Shown here one piece after another: positions 46,201 through 53,612 of a stretch of 64,000 nucleotides of DNA. The number at the start of each line of letters is the position of its first letter. Positions within the stretch are counted from its first letter, which is position 1. Under the pieces are notes generated by a model that saw only the letters and a program-made list of their open reading frames with translations, was not told where the DNA came from and searched no databases. The translations under genes and the position numbers were made by a program. This stretch comes from Azospirillum endophyticum (GTDB lineage Bacteria > Pseudomonadota > Alphaproteobacteria > Azospirillales > Azospirillaceae), in contig NZ_JAENHM010000060.1 of the NCBI RefSeq assembly GCF_016595245.1, positions 1-64,000 on the forward strand, given 5' to 3'.

Positions 46201-46324
46201 CGTCGATCTTGGGATATTCGCGGACCGACAGGCGCTGGTACGACACGACGCCGATCAGCATCAGGGCGAGGCTCATCACCGTCGCCAGGACGGGACGGCG
46301 GATGGAGATGTCGGAGAGGACCAT
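43229..46324 (-). CDS. RND efflux transporter permease (HAE1 type)
   Basis: A 1031-aa inner-membrane proton antiporter that pumps hydrophobic and amphiphilic compounds across the envelope. The start MVLSDISIRRPVLATVMSLAL is the first helix. The proton relay Asp pair is in AIGLVVDDAIVMLENI (about 399-414), and the second half has GLITKHGILIVEFANQL (about 930-946). The twelve-helix, two-lobed periplasmic layout fits. It starts 4 nt after the adaptor stop. No outer-membrane channel gene is here, so it may use a shared TolC-like protein. Substrate unknown. Confidence 0.93.
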   Translation of the reverse strand: MVLSDISIRRPVLATVMSLALMLIGVVSYQRLSVREYPKIDEPVVTVETTYKGASAQIIESQVTQTLEDSLAGIEGIDVMSSISRAEKSQITLRFRLDRNVDVAASDVRDRVGRVRAQLPSEIDEPVIAKVEADAQPILYLAFSSDRHSPLEVTDFADRYVKDRLQNLPGVAQVRIFGERRFAMRLWLDPQRMAAYRVTPQDVENALRRQNVEIPAGRVESVAREFTVVSETDLRSPAEFEAIILRDDAGYLVRLRDVGRAELGALDERVSARFNGRGAVAIGVVKQSTANPLDVSKAVNDALPKITAALPDGMGVDVAYDSSVFIAKSIDAVFHTIFEAIILVVLVIFFFLRSLRATLVPLVTIPVSLIGGFALMYAFGFSINTLTLLSMVLAIGLVVDDAIVMLENIFRYVEEGMNPFHAALKGSREIGFAVIAMTITLAAVYAPIGFMTGRTGRLFTEFALTLAGAVIVSGFVALTLSPMMCSKLLKHETKHGIVYRAIERFLEGMTDGYRSLLRLSLRVRPLVLLIGLGVAAASYVLFTGLKSELSPVEDRGTIVGIAIAPEGSTLDYTMGYAQRMEALFRQIPVLEKFFVVVGFPVVNQGIAFVRLIDWDERDVKQQAITAQLFPKMFGIPGILGFVTNPPSLGQSPIDKPVNFVIQTSLPFEELQAMVNAMMAEARNFPGLTNLDTDLKLNKPELRVSLDRDKAADLGVDVDTVGRTLETLLGGRQVTRFKKDGKQYDVIVQVANVDRRNPDDIASIYVRGGTSATGGAGQMISLANLVKVEERVAPKELNHFNKLRSASITATLAPGTSLGEALAVMQAAANKVLPATAQTDYAGQSREFRESATGLYFVFVLALAFIYLVLAAQFESFIDPFVIMLTVPLSMTGALAALQMSGGTMNVYSQIGLVTLVGLITKHGILIVEFANQLQRAGTDIRKAVEEAAVLRLRPILMTTGAMVLGALPLAYAEGAGAESRQAIGAVIVGGMTLGTLLTLFVVPTVYSYLARKRPMPDDTAEQAHGLPHPAE

Positions 46325-46328
46325 GGCC

Positions 46329-47480
46329 TCAGCTCCCGGCCGGCTTGCCGGGCAGCACCGTCACCGGCACGCCGTCGCGGATCTTCAGCTGACCGGCGGT
46401 GACCACCATGTCGCCGGCGACGAGTCCCTTGGAAATCTCCACCTCGGCATTGCGGCGTTCGCCCAGCATCACCCGGGTCTGGGCCACCTTGCCGTCCACA
46501 ACCTTGAACACGTACTGATCCTTGCCGAAGGCGACGACGGCCTGCTCCGGAACCAGCACCGCGTCGGGCACCGTGGTCAGCGTCAGCGACACCCGGGCGA
46601 ACAGGCCGGGGCGCAGCGAGCCGTCGGGATTCGGCACGCGGGCGCGGATCGCCAGGGCGCGGCCGTTGACGTCCACCAGCGGGTCGATGGCGTAGACCGC
46701 GCCATCGAAGCTGCGTCCGCCGAAGGCGTCCACCGCCACCTTCACCGTCTGCCCGACCCTCACCGCCGGCAGGAACATCTCCGGCACGCGGAAGTCGAGC
46801 TTCAGCGTGTCGATGTCCTCCAGGTTGACGATGTCCTTGCCGGCCTGGACGAAGTCGCCGACCGACAGTTTGCGCAGGCCGAGCACCCCGTCGAAAGGCG
46901 CGGTGATGACCTGCTTGTCGAGCTGCGCCTTCGCCAGCTGCACCGCCGCCTCGTCGGCCAGCAGCTTGGCCGAAGCCTGCTCGCGGTTGCGCAAGGGGCC
47001 GGTGTTCTGGCGGACGAGTTGGTCGGCGCGCGACAGCTCGGCGCGGGAGAAGGCGATGCTCGCCTGGGCCTGGGCGAGGGTGGCGCGGGCGATGGCGTCG
47101 TCCAGCCGGACCAGCACCGTGCCCCTGGCGACGCGCTGCCCCTCCTTGAAGGCGATCTCGCTGATCCGGCCGGCGATCTCCGGGCGGATCACCACCGATT
47201 CGTTGGACAGCAGGGATCCGACGGCGGTCACCGTCCGCTCCACCACGCCGACGCGAACCGCCGCGGCTTCCACCGCAATCGCCCCCGACATCGGCGGGCC
47301 GCCGCCGGGCGGCTTGGCTCCGGCGGAGCCGCCGGGCGGCGGCGCATTGCCGGAGACGGCACCGCTCATCATCGCCGTCAGCGCGGCGACGGTGCCGCCC
47401 TGCTTCACGAAATACCAATAGGCCCCGCCCGCCAGGGCGGCCAGGACAAGGAGTGCGGCGATGCGAAGGGTATGGCGCAT
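46329..47480 (-). CDS. RND efflux periplasmic adaptor subunit
   Basis: A 383-aa membrane-fusion protein. The N-terminal membrane anchor is MRHTLRIAALLVLAALAGG (1-19 region). A Pro/Gly-rich linker leads to the lipoyl half-motif VIRPEIAGRISEIAFKEGQ (about 86-104), a coiled-coil hairpin (about 110-165), and the second half GVLGLRKLSVGDFVQAGKDI (about 176-195) with the beta-barrel and proximal domain following. It links the pump at 43229 to an outer-membrane channel. It starts the operon of adaptor, permease and receiver. Confidence 0.92.
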   Translation of the reverse strand: MRHTLRIAALLVLAALAGGAYWYFVKQGGTVAALTAMMSGAVSGNAPPPGGSAGAKPPGGGPPMSGAIAVEAAAVRVGVVERTVTAVGSLLSNESVVIRPEIAGRISEIAFKEGQRVARGTVLVRLDDAIARATLAQAQASIAFSRAELSRADQLVRQNTGPLRNREQASAKLLADEAAVQLAKAQLDKQVITAPFDGVLGLRKLSVGDFVQAGKDIVNLEDIDTLKLDFRVPEMFLPAVRVGQTVKVAVDAFGGRSFDGAVYAIDPLVDVNGRALAIRARVPNPDGSLRPGLFARVSLTLTTVPDAVLVPEQAVVAFGKDQYVFKVVDGKVAQTRVMLGERRNAEVEISKGLVAGDMVVTAGQLKIRDGVPVTVLPGKPAGS

Positions 47481-47583
47481 GGGACCGGGACCGAGGCGAG
47501 TTTCGCGCTGCCTTGGCGCAACCGAAGGGTCCGCTGGGCAAGCCGAACTATATCATTCAGTTCAAATCCGGAGTCGAGAAGGT

Positions 47584-47931
47584 TCAGCCAATCGAACCGT
47601 CCGTCGAACCGATCATGTCCGCCGCCTTCGGACCTTCGCCACCCTCCAGCCTTCCTGCCCGCATCGGCACCGTTCGGCCGCCGCAGAGGGTCACCCACAG
47701 ATCGGCGGGATCTCCAGCCACCACCGGGCCGTCCCTCTCCATCCGGCGGACATCGCCCCCCTCGAGGTCGAGCCCCGGCGCGCAGCAGGGCGACTCGCCG
47801 GCCGGCACCAGGGCGCGGACCCGGCCATCCTCGATCCGGATATCGCGTAATCCGTCGTGAACCCGCGCATTCTTCAGCCAGAATTTTCCGTTGGCGGGGA
47901 TGCGGGCAAGGCAGCAGGTCGGGGCGTTCAT
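47584..47931 (-). pseudogene. Amidohydrolase remnant (cytosine-deaminase type), catalytic barrel missing
   Basis: A 115-aa open frame that reads as two ends of an amidohydrolase joined in frame. Residues 1-55 (MNAPTCCLARIPANGKFWLK then ARVHDGL and GLDLEGGDV) match the N-terminal beta strands, and residues about 62-95 (VVAGDPADLWVTLCGGRTVP, MRAGRL) match the C-terminal segment. The roughly 300-residue TIM barrel with its metal ligands is absent. The frame has no stop or shift, so a short protein may still be made, but it cannot be an active hydrolase. It lies 100 nt from the efflux adaptor start. Confidence 0.6.
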
Positions 47932-48025
47932 GGAGTTTACCCGTGTCCGGTCCGGCGATGTGCAATGCAACAAAGCTGACACGAAATGGTAAAGCAAAGC
48001 CAGCGGCAGCGTGGCGTTTCAGGGT

Positions 48026-48877
48026 TTACCCTTCCCCCAGCGCCAGGAATTCCTGGAAATTGGCACAGCGGCCGGCGCGGAAGGCAGCGTCATAGGCGGC
48101 GTTCCGAGCGCGCTTGACGACGATGGCCTGCATGAAGCGGTGGCGCAACGACTCGTCCCGGATGCCGAACCCGTCCCCTGCCAGCCGGTCCAGCGCACGG
48201 CGATAGCAGCGCTCCGCACGCTCTCCGCTGTCGGCGGAGAAGGTGATGGAGCCGGCACGCTGGCGATATTCATAGAAAGGCGTCGAAACCAGCGGCACCG
48301 GGCCGGCGGCGTCGAGCACCCGGACATTGAAGACAACGTCGTCGCAGAAATCCACATCCTCGTCCCAGCCCGGCACCAGATCCCGCCGCACCACCGGGAA
48401 CATCGGCACGGAGGTCTCCAGGAAGCAGGCGCCGTCCAACAGCGCCGGCGCCTGCTCATCCCCATACAGGCAGCGCAGCGGCGACCCGTCCGTGTCGCGG
48501 ACCACGGCGACATTGTCGAAGGCAGCACCATGGCGGACGGCAAGAGGCACCAAGGCCGACAGGCGGCCGGGACGGAAACGGTCGTCGGCATCCAGCGGCG
48601 CCACCAGTGCCAGCCGCGCGGCCTTCAGCCCGACGTTGCGCGCGGCGGGGGCACCGGCCCCGATCCGGCCGGTGCTTGCGAAGACCAGGCGCGGGTCGTC
48701 GATTCCGGCGGCCTGCAGCGTCGGGCGGTAGTCGGTGCCGTCGTCGCTGACGATCACCGCCTCCCAAGCCGTCCAGTCCTGGGCCAGCAGGCTGCGGACC
48801 GCGCGGGCGATGGTGTCGTGGGCGCGGTGGGCCGCGACGATGACCGATACGCCCCGCCCCGCGCCGCCATCGGACAT
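48026..48877 (-). CDS. Glycosyltransferase family 2 protein
   Basis: A 283-aa GT-A enzyme that transfers a sugar from a nucleotide donor. Motifs: VSVIVAAHRAHDTIARAV (about 10-27), IVSDDGTD (about 40-47), the DXD metal site LDADDRF (about 94-100), and a catalytic ED region near FCDDVVFNVRV (about 176-186). It is soluble, with no membrane helix. Start taken at ATG 48877 because the longer frame is antisense to the next region. It stands alone; acceptor and donor unknown, perhaps cell-surface polysaccharide. Confidence 0.82.
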   Translation of the reverse strand: MSDGGAGRGVSVIVAAHRAHDTIARAVRSLLAQDWTAWEAVIVSDDGTDYRPTLQAAGIDDPRLVFASTGRIGAGAPAARNVGLKAARLALVAPLDADDRFRPGRLSALVPLAVRHGAAFDNVAVVRDTDGSPLRCLYGDEQAPALLDGACFLETSVPMFPVVRRDLVPGWDEDVDFCDDVVFNVRVLDAAGPVPLVSTPFYEYRQRAGSITFSADSGERAERCYRRALDRLAGDGFGIRDESLRHRFMQAIVVKRARNAAYDAAFRAGRCANFQEFLALGEG

Positions 48878-49129
48878 TCCGCCGCACTCCTGCTCCCGGC
48901 CGGTCCGGCCGTCCAGGTCGAAGTGTGGCCGCCCGGCCATCCGCGCGCAACCCGAGGCGTGACCGACGCCATCGATTTTGGCCCGCCGGACGTTGAACAT
49001 GAAGCCCGGACGGGCTATGTGGTGAAGCAGGCAAGGCGCATGCGGCAGCGGGACAGCAGTCGGGGCATCCCTCCGGCGACGAATCCCGGTCCCGATACCC
49101 CGCTTCCGATACCAGGGAGAAGAACATCA

Positions 49130-49756
49130 ATGGCGCAGGTCGGATACACCCGGTTCGACGACGAACCCGAAAAGGAACCGGACGAGAAGTCGAAGGAAAG
49201 CGCCCAGCCGCAGTTCGCCGCCGTGCAGCAGAGCCTGTTCAAGGCGCGCACGGTCCTGATCTTCGGCCAGATCGACATGAAGCTGGCGCAGGTCGTGTCG
49301 GCCCAGCTGCTGGCGTTCGCGCATGAGAGCGACGACGACGTCACCGTCGTGGTCAACTCGCCGGGCGGCCATGTCGAGGCGGGCGACACCATCCACGACA
49401 TGATCCGCTTCATCAAGCCGCGGGTGAAGATGCTGGGCACGGGCTGGGTCGCCAGCGCCGGCTGCCACATCTATCTGGCGGCGAACAAGGAAGACCGGTT
49501 CTGCCTGCCCAACACCCGCTTCCTGATCCACCAGCCGCTGGGCGGAACGGGCGGCCGGGCGACGGACATCGCCATCGAGGCGAAGGAAATCATCCGCATG
49601 CGCGAGCGTCTGAACAAGATCATCGCGCGCGAGACCGGCCAGCCTTTTGAAAAGGTCGCCAAGGATACGGACCGCAACTATTGGATGCAGTCCGACGAAG
49701 CCAAGGACTACGGCATCGTCAGCCACATCATCAACACGATGGACGAGCTGAAGTAA
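49130..49756 (+). CDS. ClpP-like protease subunit, variant catalytic triad
   Basis: A 208-aa serine-protease fold of the ClpP family. Ser109 lies in VASAGCHIYLA, His134 in FLIHQPLGG, and the usual oxyanion block NSPGGHVEAGDT is at 76-87. In the DTDR-D motif that normally carries the acidic triad member, the sequence reads DTDRNYWM (180-187), so the catalytic Asp is replaced by Asn183. The acidic N-terminal tail (about 8-30) is longer than in housekeeping ClpP. No clpX follows, so it is a second paralogue, perhaps working with the main ClpP. A good terminator follows. Confidence 0.88.
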   Translation: MAQVGYTRFDDEPEKEPDEKSKESAQPQFAAVQQSLFKARTVLIFGQIDMKLAQVVSAQLLAFAHESDDDVTVVVNSPGGHVEAGDTIHDMIRFIKPRVKMLGTGWVASAGCHIYLAANKEDRFCLPNTRFLIHQPLGGTGGRATDIAIEAKEIIRMRERLNKIIARETGQPFEKVAKDTDRNYWMQSDEAKDYGIVSHIINTMDELK

Positions 49757-49782
49757 GACTTCCGTCTCGGCCTGAAGAAACG

Positions 49783-49821
49783 GGGCCTTTCTCCAAATCG
49801 GAGGAAGGCCCTTTTTCTTTT
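49783..49821 (+). terminator. Rho-independent terminator of the ClpP-like gene
   Basis: Stem GGGCCTTTCTCC/GGAGGAAGGCCC with one mismatch and a 5-nt loop, followed by TTTTTCTTTT. Confidence 0.75.
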
Positions 49822-49893
49822 GGCAAAGGGGAAACCAATCGGCCGGCAAAGGCGTTGATCCGCCACAACATCCACGAAAGATGGAGCCAACCG

Positions 49894-50334
49894 ATGAAAC
49901 GCTATCTCGTTCTGGGCTGCACCGCCGCGCTGCTCGCCGCCTCCCCCGCCCTGGCCGCGTCGTCTGAACACAGCGTGACCAAGTCGAACAATCCTTCGGT
50001 TGCGGCCATCGACGACAGCGCCGATCCGGCGCTGATGAAGATGCATGTCGACCAGTTGAAGGGTAAGGACATCTACGGCGCCAAGGGCGAGAACATGGCG
50101 GAGATCGAGGACGTCGTCCGCTACAACAACAAGCTCTATGCCGTCATCGACGTCGACCACACCATCGACGTCAGCGACAAGGACGTCGTCCTGCCGCTGA
50201 ACAAGCTGCACATGAAGGGCGACAAGCTTACCCTCAACATGACCGAACAGCAGCTTCAGGGCCTGGAAAAATGGCAGAAGGGCCGTTACGAGACCATCAA
50301 GGGCAAGGGTCCGTTGAGCGAACTGTCGCGCTGA
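49894..50334 (+). CDS. Periplasmic PRC-barrel domain protein
   Basis: A 146-aa secreted protein with signal peptide MKRYLVLGCTAALLAASPALA (cut near 21) and a PRC-barrel fold (about 52-115) with LKGKDIYGAKGENMAEIEDVV, KLYAVIDVD and DKDVVLPLNKL. A charged helix follows. PRC barrels bind RNA, quinones or partners; here, exported, the function is unknown. GGAG lies 8 nt before ATG 49894. Its own gap and a GC-rich hairpin behind it (50352-50379) suggest a single-gene unit. Confidence 0.78.
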   Translation: MKRYLVLGCTAALLAASPALAASSEHSVTKSNNPSVAAIDDSADPALMKMHVDQLKGKDIYGAKGENMAEIEDVVRYNNKLYAVIDVDHTIDVSDKDVVLPLNKLHMKGDKLTLNMTEQQLQGLEKWQKGRYETIKGKGPLSELSR

Positions 50335-50420
50335 ACCGGGGCCTGTGAGAAGGCGGCGGGGGGAAGCTCCTCCGCCGCCGGTTCCACACGGCCAAGGGTG
50401 ATGTCCCGAACGACCTCTTT

Positions 50421-50717
50421 TCAGACCGACAGGTTCAATAGGGATCCGCGCGGCTGGTAGCCCTGGGCGTTCACCCGGGCGCCAAGCGCGCCGGCGGCGG
50501 TGTCGACCGCCTGATTGCCCTGGGTCGCCGTGCGGGCGTCGCGGGTCTGGTCGGATTTGCCGGCCGCCTGTGGTGCCGTCACGGTCTGCGTGCGGACCGC
50601 CGGTGCCGTCTGCTGCGCCGCCTGGACCGCCGGGGACAGGGCGACCTGCGCCGCGGGACTCAGCTGCGGCGTCGGCTTCAGCGTCTGGTAGGACGGTATG
50701 GCCGGGTTGAATTGCAT
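50421..50717 (-). CDS. Small hypothetical protein, low complexity
   Basis: A 98-aa protein dominated by Ala, Gln, Pro and Thr (AAQVALSPAVQAAQQTAPAV), so probably unstructured, with no motif. It ends in RGSLLNLSV. It looks like a short surface- or flagellum-related filler or a spurious frame; strand-specific codon use cannot separate these. It lies between the PRC-barrel and OpgC-like genes. Confidence 0.4.
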   Translation of the reverse strand: MQFNPAIPSYQTLKPTPQLSPAAQVALSPAVQAAQQTAPAVRTQTVTAPQAAGKSDQTRDARTATQGNQAVDTAAGALGARVNAQGYQPRGSLLNLSV

Positions 50718-50785
50718 GTCCCGATCATGCGCTCACCCGGCGCAGGATTCAACAGGAAGCCCAGCCAGAGCTTGGGCCCCGGCAT

Positions 50786-51949
50786 TCACGGCGTCTCAGC
50801 CATCGCCGCCGAAGGAACGGCGGACTTGACGGACTGCCGACGGGTCCGCCGCCGCTCCAGCACCAGCGCCATCGCCAGCAGAACGGCGATGCCGACCATA
50901 TTGACCACCAGGACCATGAAGGCGCCATCCTCCGCCACCAGCAGGGCGGACCCGGCGATGGACAACACCACGCCGACGCAGAAGACCGGCAGCGAATGCC
51001 GGCCGCAGGCGACCAGCAACCGGGCGGGGGCGGAACGCAGCCACCCGGCATCCCGCGGCACCAGCAACGCCGCCGCGCAGGCCAGAGCCAGGAAATGCAG
51101 CAGCCGCATCGGGCCCAGCGTGTCCTTGTCGGCCCAGGGGATCGTCTCCTCGGGCAGCCAGTCCCGGAGCGCCGCGGGGGCCAAGGCTTGGCCGATGTCG
51201 GATGCCGCGAATTTCCACACCGCCATGCCGGCCAGCAGCGCCAGCGCACTGCCCAGCAGCCACCGTGAGCGCGGCAGCCGGACCCGCCCGCTGCGTACGA
51301 TCAGCGCCAGGCTGGTACCCAGGAAGAACACGCACTGCCAAGCCAGCGGGCTGAAGTTCCAGTCCTCGTCCCACAGGTTCGGCGGGATCAGGCCGGGCGC
51401 CGCCTGAGCGACCAGATAGAGCAGCAGCGACACTGCGATCGCCGCATAGCCGAAGCGGGCATAAGTCCACAGGAACAGCGGCGCCACCGCCACCAGCAGG
51501 ATGTAGAGCGCCAGGATGTCGAAGGCGAAAGGCAGGTACATCAGCACCAGGTTCCACGCCATGGCGGTGACCGGGGTGTCGAACAACGGCGCGAAGCTCT
51601 GCAGGCGGTTGGACGCCGCCATCGGCAAATCGCCGATATGGACGGCGAGCGCCACCACCAGCGCACTGACCAGCATGGTCAGGATGTTCGCCACCCACAA
51701 TTGGCGGCAGCGGTCGAGCGCCTTGCGCTGGCACGCGGCGAAGCCGCGCTCCGCCAGCACCGGGGCGTAGGCCAGCGCAATGGCGTAGCCGGAGATGAAG
51801 ACGAAGATCTCGGCCGAATCCGAAGGTCCGAAGCGGGCCGGCATCAGCTTCGCCAGCGGGTTTCCCCCGACATGGTTGATGAAGATGATGAGAAGGGCCA
51901 TGCCCTTGAACAGATCGAGCCGTGGGTCACGTGCTTGACGTTGCTGCAT
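50786..51949 (-). CDS. OpgC-family membrane protein
   Basis: A 387-aa integral membrane protein of the OpgC acyltransferase-like group. The N-terminal RDPRLDLFKGMALLIIFINH (about 6-25) and the FVFISGYAIALAY block (about 46-58) are typical, followed by about ten membrane helices. OpgC members add succinyl groups to osmoregulated periplasmic glucans. The start at ATG 51949 is the natural one; the upstream frame is unlikely to be translated. No opgGH is next to it, so the acceptor is unproven. Confidence 0.82.
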   Translation of the reverse strand: MQQRQARDPRLDLFKGMALLIIFINHVGGNPLAKLMPARFGPSDSAEIFVFISGYAIALAYAPVLAERGFAACQRKALDRCRQLWVANILTMLVSALVVALAVHIGDLPMAASNRLQSFAPLFDTPVTAMAWNLVLMYLPFAFDILALYILLVAVAPLFLWTYARFGYAAIAVSLLLYLVAQAAPGLIPPNLWDEDWNFSPLAWQCVFFLGTSLALIVRSGRVRLPRSRWLLGSALALLAGMAVWKFAASDIGQALAPAALRDWLPEETIPWADKDTLGPMRLLHFLALACAAALLVPRDAGWLRSAPARLLVACGRHSLPVFCVGVVLSIAGSALLVAEDGAFMVLVVNMVGIAVLLAMALVLERRRTRRQSVKSAVPSAAMAETP

Positions 51950-52395
51950 GCAGCCATGCCTCTCCAACTTTCGCGGCTCCCTCTCGAGGCGAGTGCCCCT
52001 TCGGGTCGGCGCGTTCCCCTCAACACTGGCGGCCCGGCGCCGTCCGCGCCGCGATGCCATGTCGCATCCCGGCCCATATCCGCCGGACAGGACGCGCGGC
52101 CTACCATTTGTTGTGTGGGCAGACGAACCATGGCAGCACAGGACCGTCACGCATGCCGTGCCGCCACGACGGATGTAGTCCACCATGGCCACTTTCCACG
52201 CCAGGGTGTCCAACGCGATGGTGGGATCCTTCCAACGCGGCGCATAGAGGAAAAAGCGTTAAACCCTTCTTATGGCGGCAGCGGGAACCAACCCGTTATC
52301 GGAATACCCCAAGAGGGGGAACAGCACACGGACGGCCCTGTTGGAGTGGCGAGGCCGCCGCAAACCGGATGGCCGACAGATCATGGAACCGTCCG

Positions 52396-53268
52396 ATGAG
52401 CGCCGCCGATCCCCTGCCGCACCCGCTCCCGATGTCGGACCTTCAAGGACCGGGACGGACCGTTTTGTTGGGCGGCTTCTGCCTGGGCTTCGCACTGGGC
52501 GGCTTCTTCGACGGCATCCTGCTGCATCAGATCCTGCAGTGGCACCATCTGCTGTCCGGCCTCACCAACCCGGCCTTTGCCGACATCGGGGTGCAAATCC
52601 TGGCCGACGGGGTGTTCCACGCGCTGATGTATGTCATCGCCGCCATCGGGTTGTGGCTGCTGTGGCGCGGCCGGCCGGGGCTGGCCCAGATCGGCGGACG
52701 CCGGCTGATGGGGTGGGCATTGCTGGGTTTCGGCGTCTGGCACGTCCTGGACGGGCTGATGTCCCATTGGCTGCTCGGCCTTCACCGCATCCGCATGGAT
52801 GTGGAGAACAAGCTGTTCTGGGACCTGGTGTGGTTCTTCGTCTTCGGCATCGCCGTGATGTTGGCCGGATGGCTGCTGACGCGCGCGGAGAGCGGACCTC
52901 CGAGCGGCAGGAACCGGGTGGCGGTGCCGCTGCTGCTGGCGCTCGCGGTCGGGATTGCCGGGGCGGTCGCCACCGTGCCGCCGCCGGGCACCACCGCCAC
53001 GCTGGTGCTGTTCCGCCCGGGCACCGCCCCGGCCGAGGCGCTGAGTGCACTGGCCTCCGTCGATGGCCGCACGGTATGGAGCGATCCCACCGGCCGGCTC
53101 TGGGCCATCGACATGGCCGATGGGGCCGGCACGCTCGGCCTCTACCAGCGCGGCGCGCTGCTGGTCAGCAACGGCGTGGTTCCGGCCGGCTGCCTGGACT
53201 GGTTCAGGCCCGCCCCCGAACAGGCCGCCGCTCGCCGAGGCGCGGAGCCCCGGCCGGCCGCGCTTTAG
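52396..53268 (+). CDS. DUF2243 membrane protein
   Basis: A 290-aa polytopic membrane protein. The DUF2243 region (about 20-160) includes LLGGFCLGFALGGFFDGILLHQILQW and HLLSGLTNP, with a second conserved HVLDGLMSHWLLGLHRIRMD. A C-terminal segment after a fourth helix adds a soluble-looking domain with a small-beta pattern (LVLFRPGTAPAEALSALA) outside the usual family. DUF2243 genes commonly sit next to caa3-type oxidase genes, as here (CtaG and cytochrome c follow), so a role in oxidase assembly is likely. Start ATG 52396 or 52432. Confidence 0.75.
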   Translation: MSAADPLPHPLPMSDLQGPGRTVLLGGFCLGFALGGFFDGILLHQILQWHHLLSGLTNPAFADIGVQILADGVFHALMYVIAAIGLWLLWRGRPGLAQIGGRRLMGWALLGFGVWHVLDGLMSHWLLGLHRIRMDVENKLFWDLVWFFVFGIAVMLAGWLLTRAESGPPSGRNRVAVPLLLALAVGIAGAVATVPPPGTTATLVLFRPGTAPAEALSALASVDGRTVWSDPTGRLWAIDMADGAGTLGLYQRGALLVSNGVVPAGCLDWFRPAPEQAAARRGAEPRPAAL

Positions 53269-53512
53269 GCGGCTTGCGGGATGCCTGGGCGGCCCGTCCG
53301 GCGAGAACCGCCTTGCGGGCGGTCTGCATCGCCGCCGCTTCGATCTGGCCGATGCGCTGGCGCGACAGGTTCAAGCGCCGGCTCAGCTCGGCGGCGAGCA
53401 CCGGCTCGTCAAGCGGTCGGCGGCGAGGCGGCGGACATGGTCGTCTCCGGCGACGTTTCCGATTGTCCTTGCGCGGATCAACACCCAAGCGGCCTTTCCG
53501 CTCCCTGCCCAT
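53204..53512 (-). CDS. Small protein with sigma-factor region 4-like HTH
   Basis: A 102-aa basic protein. Its middle LAAELSRRLNLSRQRIGQIEAAAM (about 40-63 in two halves) matches the region 4 helix-turn-helix of sigma-70 factors, but no region 2 is present. The start ATG at 53512 has AGAGGA 7 nt upstream. The last 65 bp overlap the convergent DUF2243 gene end. The N-terminus is Arg/Lys rich. It could be a small transcription or RNA polymerase-associated regulator of the neighbouring oxidase genes; no evidence shows this. Confidence 0.55.
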   Translation of the reverse strand: MGRERKGRLGVDPRKDNRKRRRRRPCPPPRRRPLDEPVLAAELSRRLNLSRQRIGQIEAAAMQTARKAVLAGRAAQASRKPPKARPAGAPRLGERRPVRGRA

Positions 53513-53612
53513 CGGGTCATCCTCTGGAGGAAACACTGCCTGTTCCGGGAACATCCCGCCATTCCGCTTATTGGAGAGCTTGCAGAGACCCCGGAATCCG
53601 TGAGGCCGCGCC

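Noticed and set aside
42848..46402. An 1184-aa frame antisense to the RND permease
   Set aside because: His/Arg/Asp/Gln-rich, no motif, and it mirrors a clear transporter gene.
48011..49129. Upstream extension of the ClpP-like frame
   Set aside because: It is antisense to the glycosyltransferase gene; the ATG at 49130 gives the family start.
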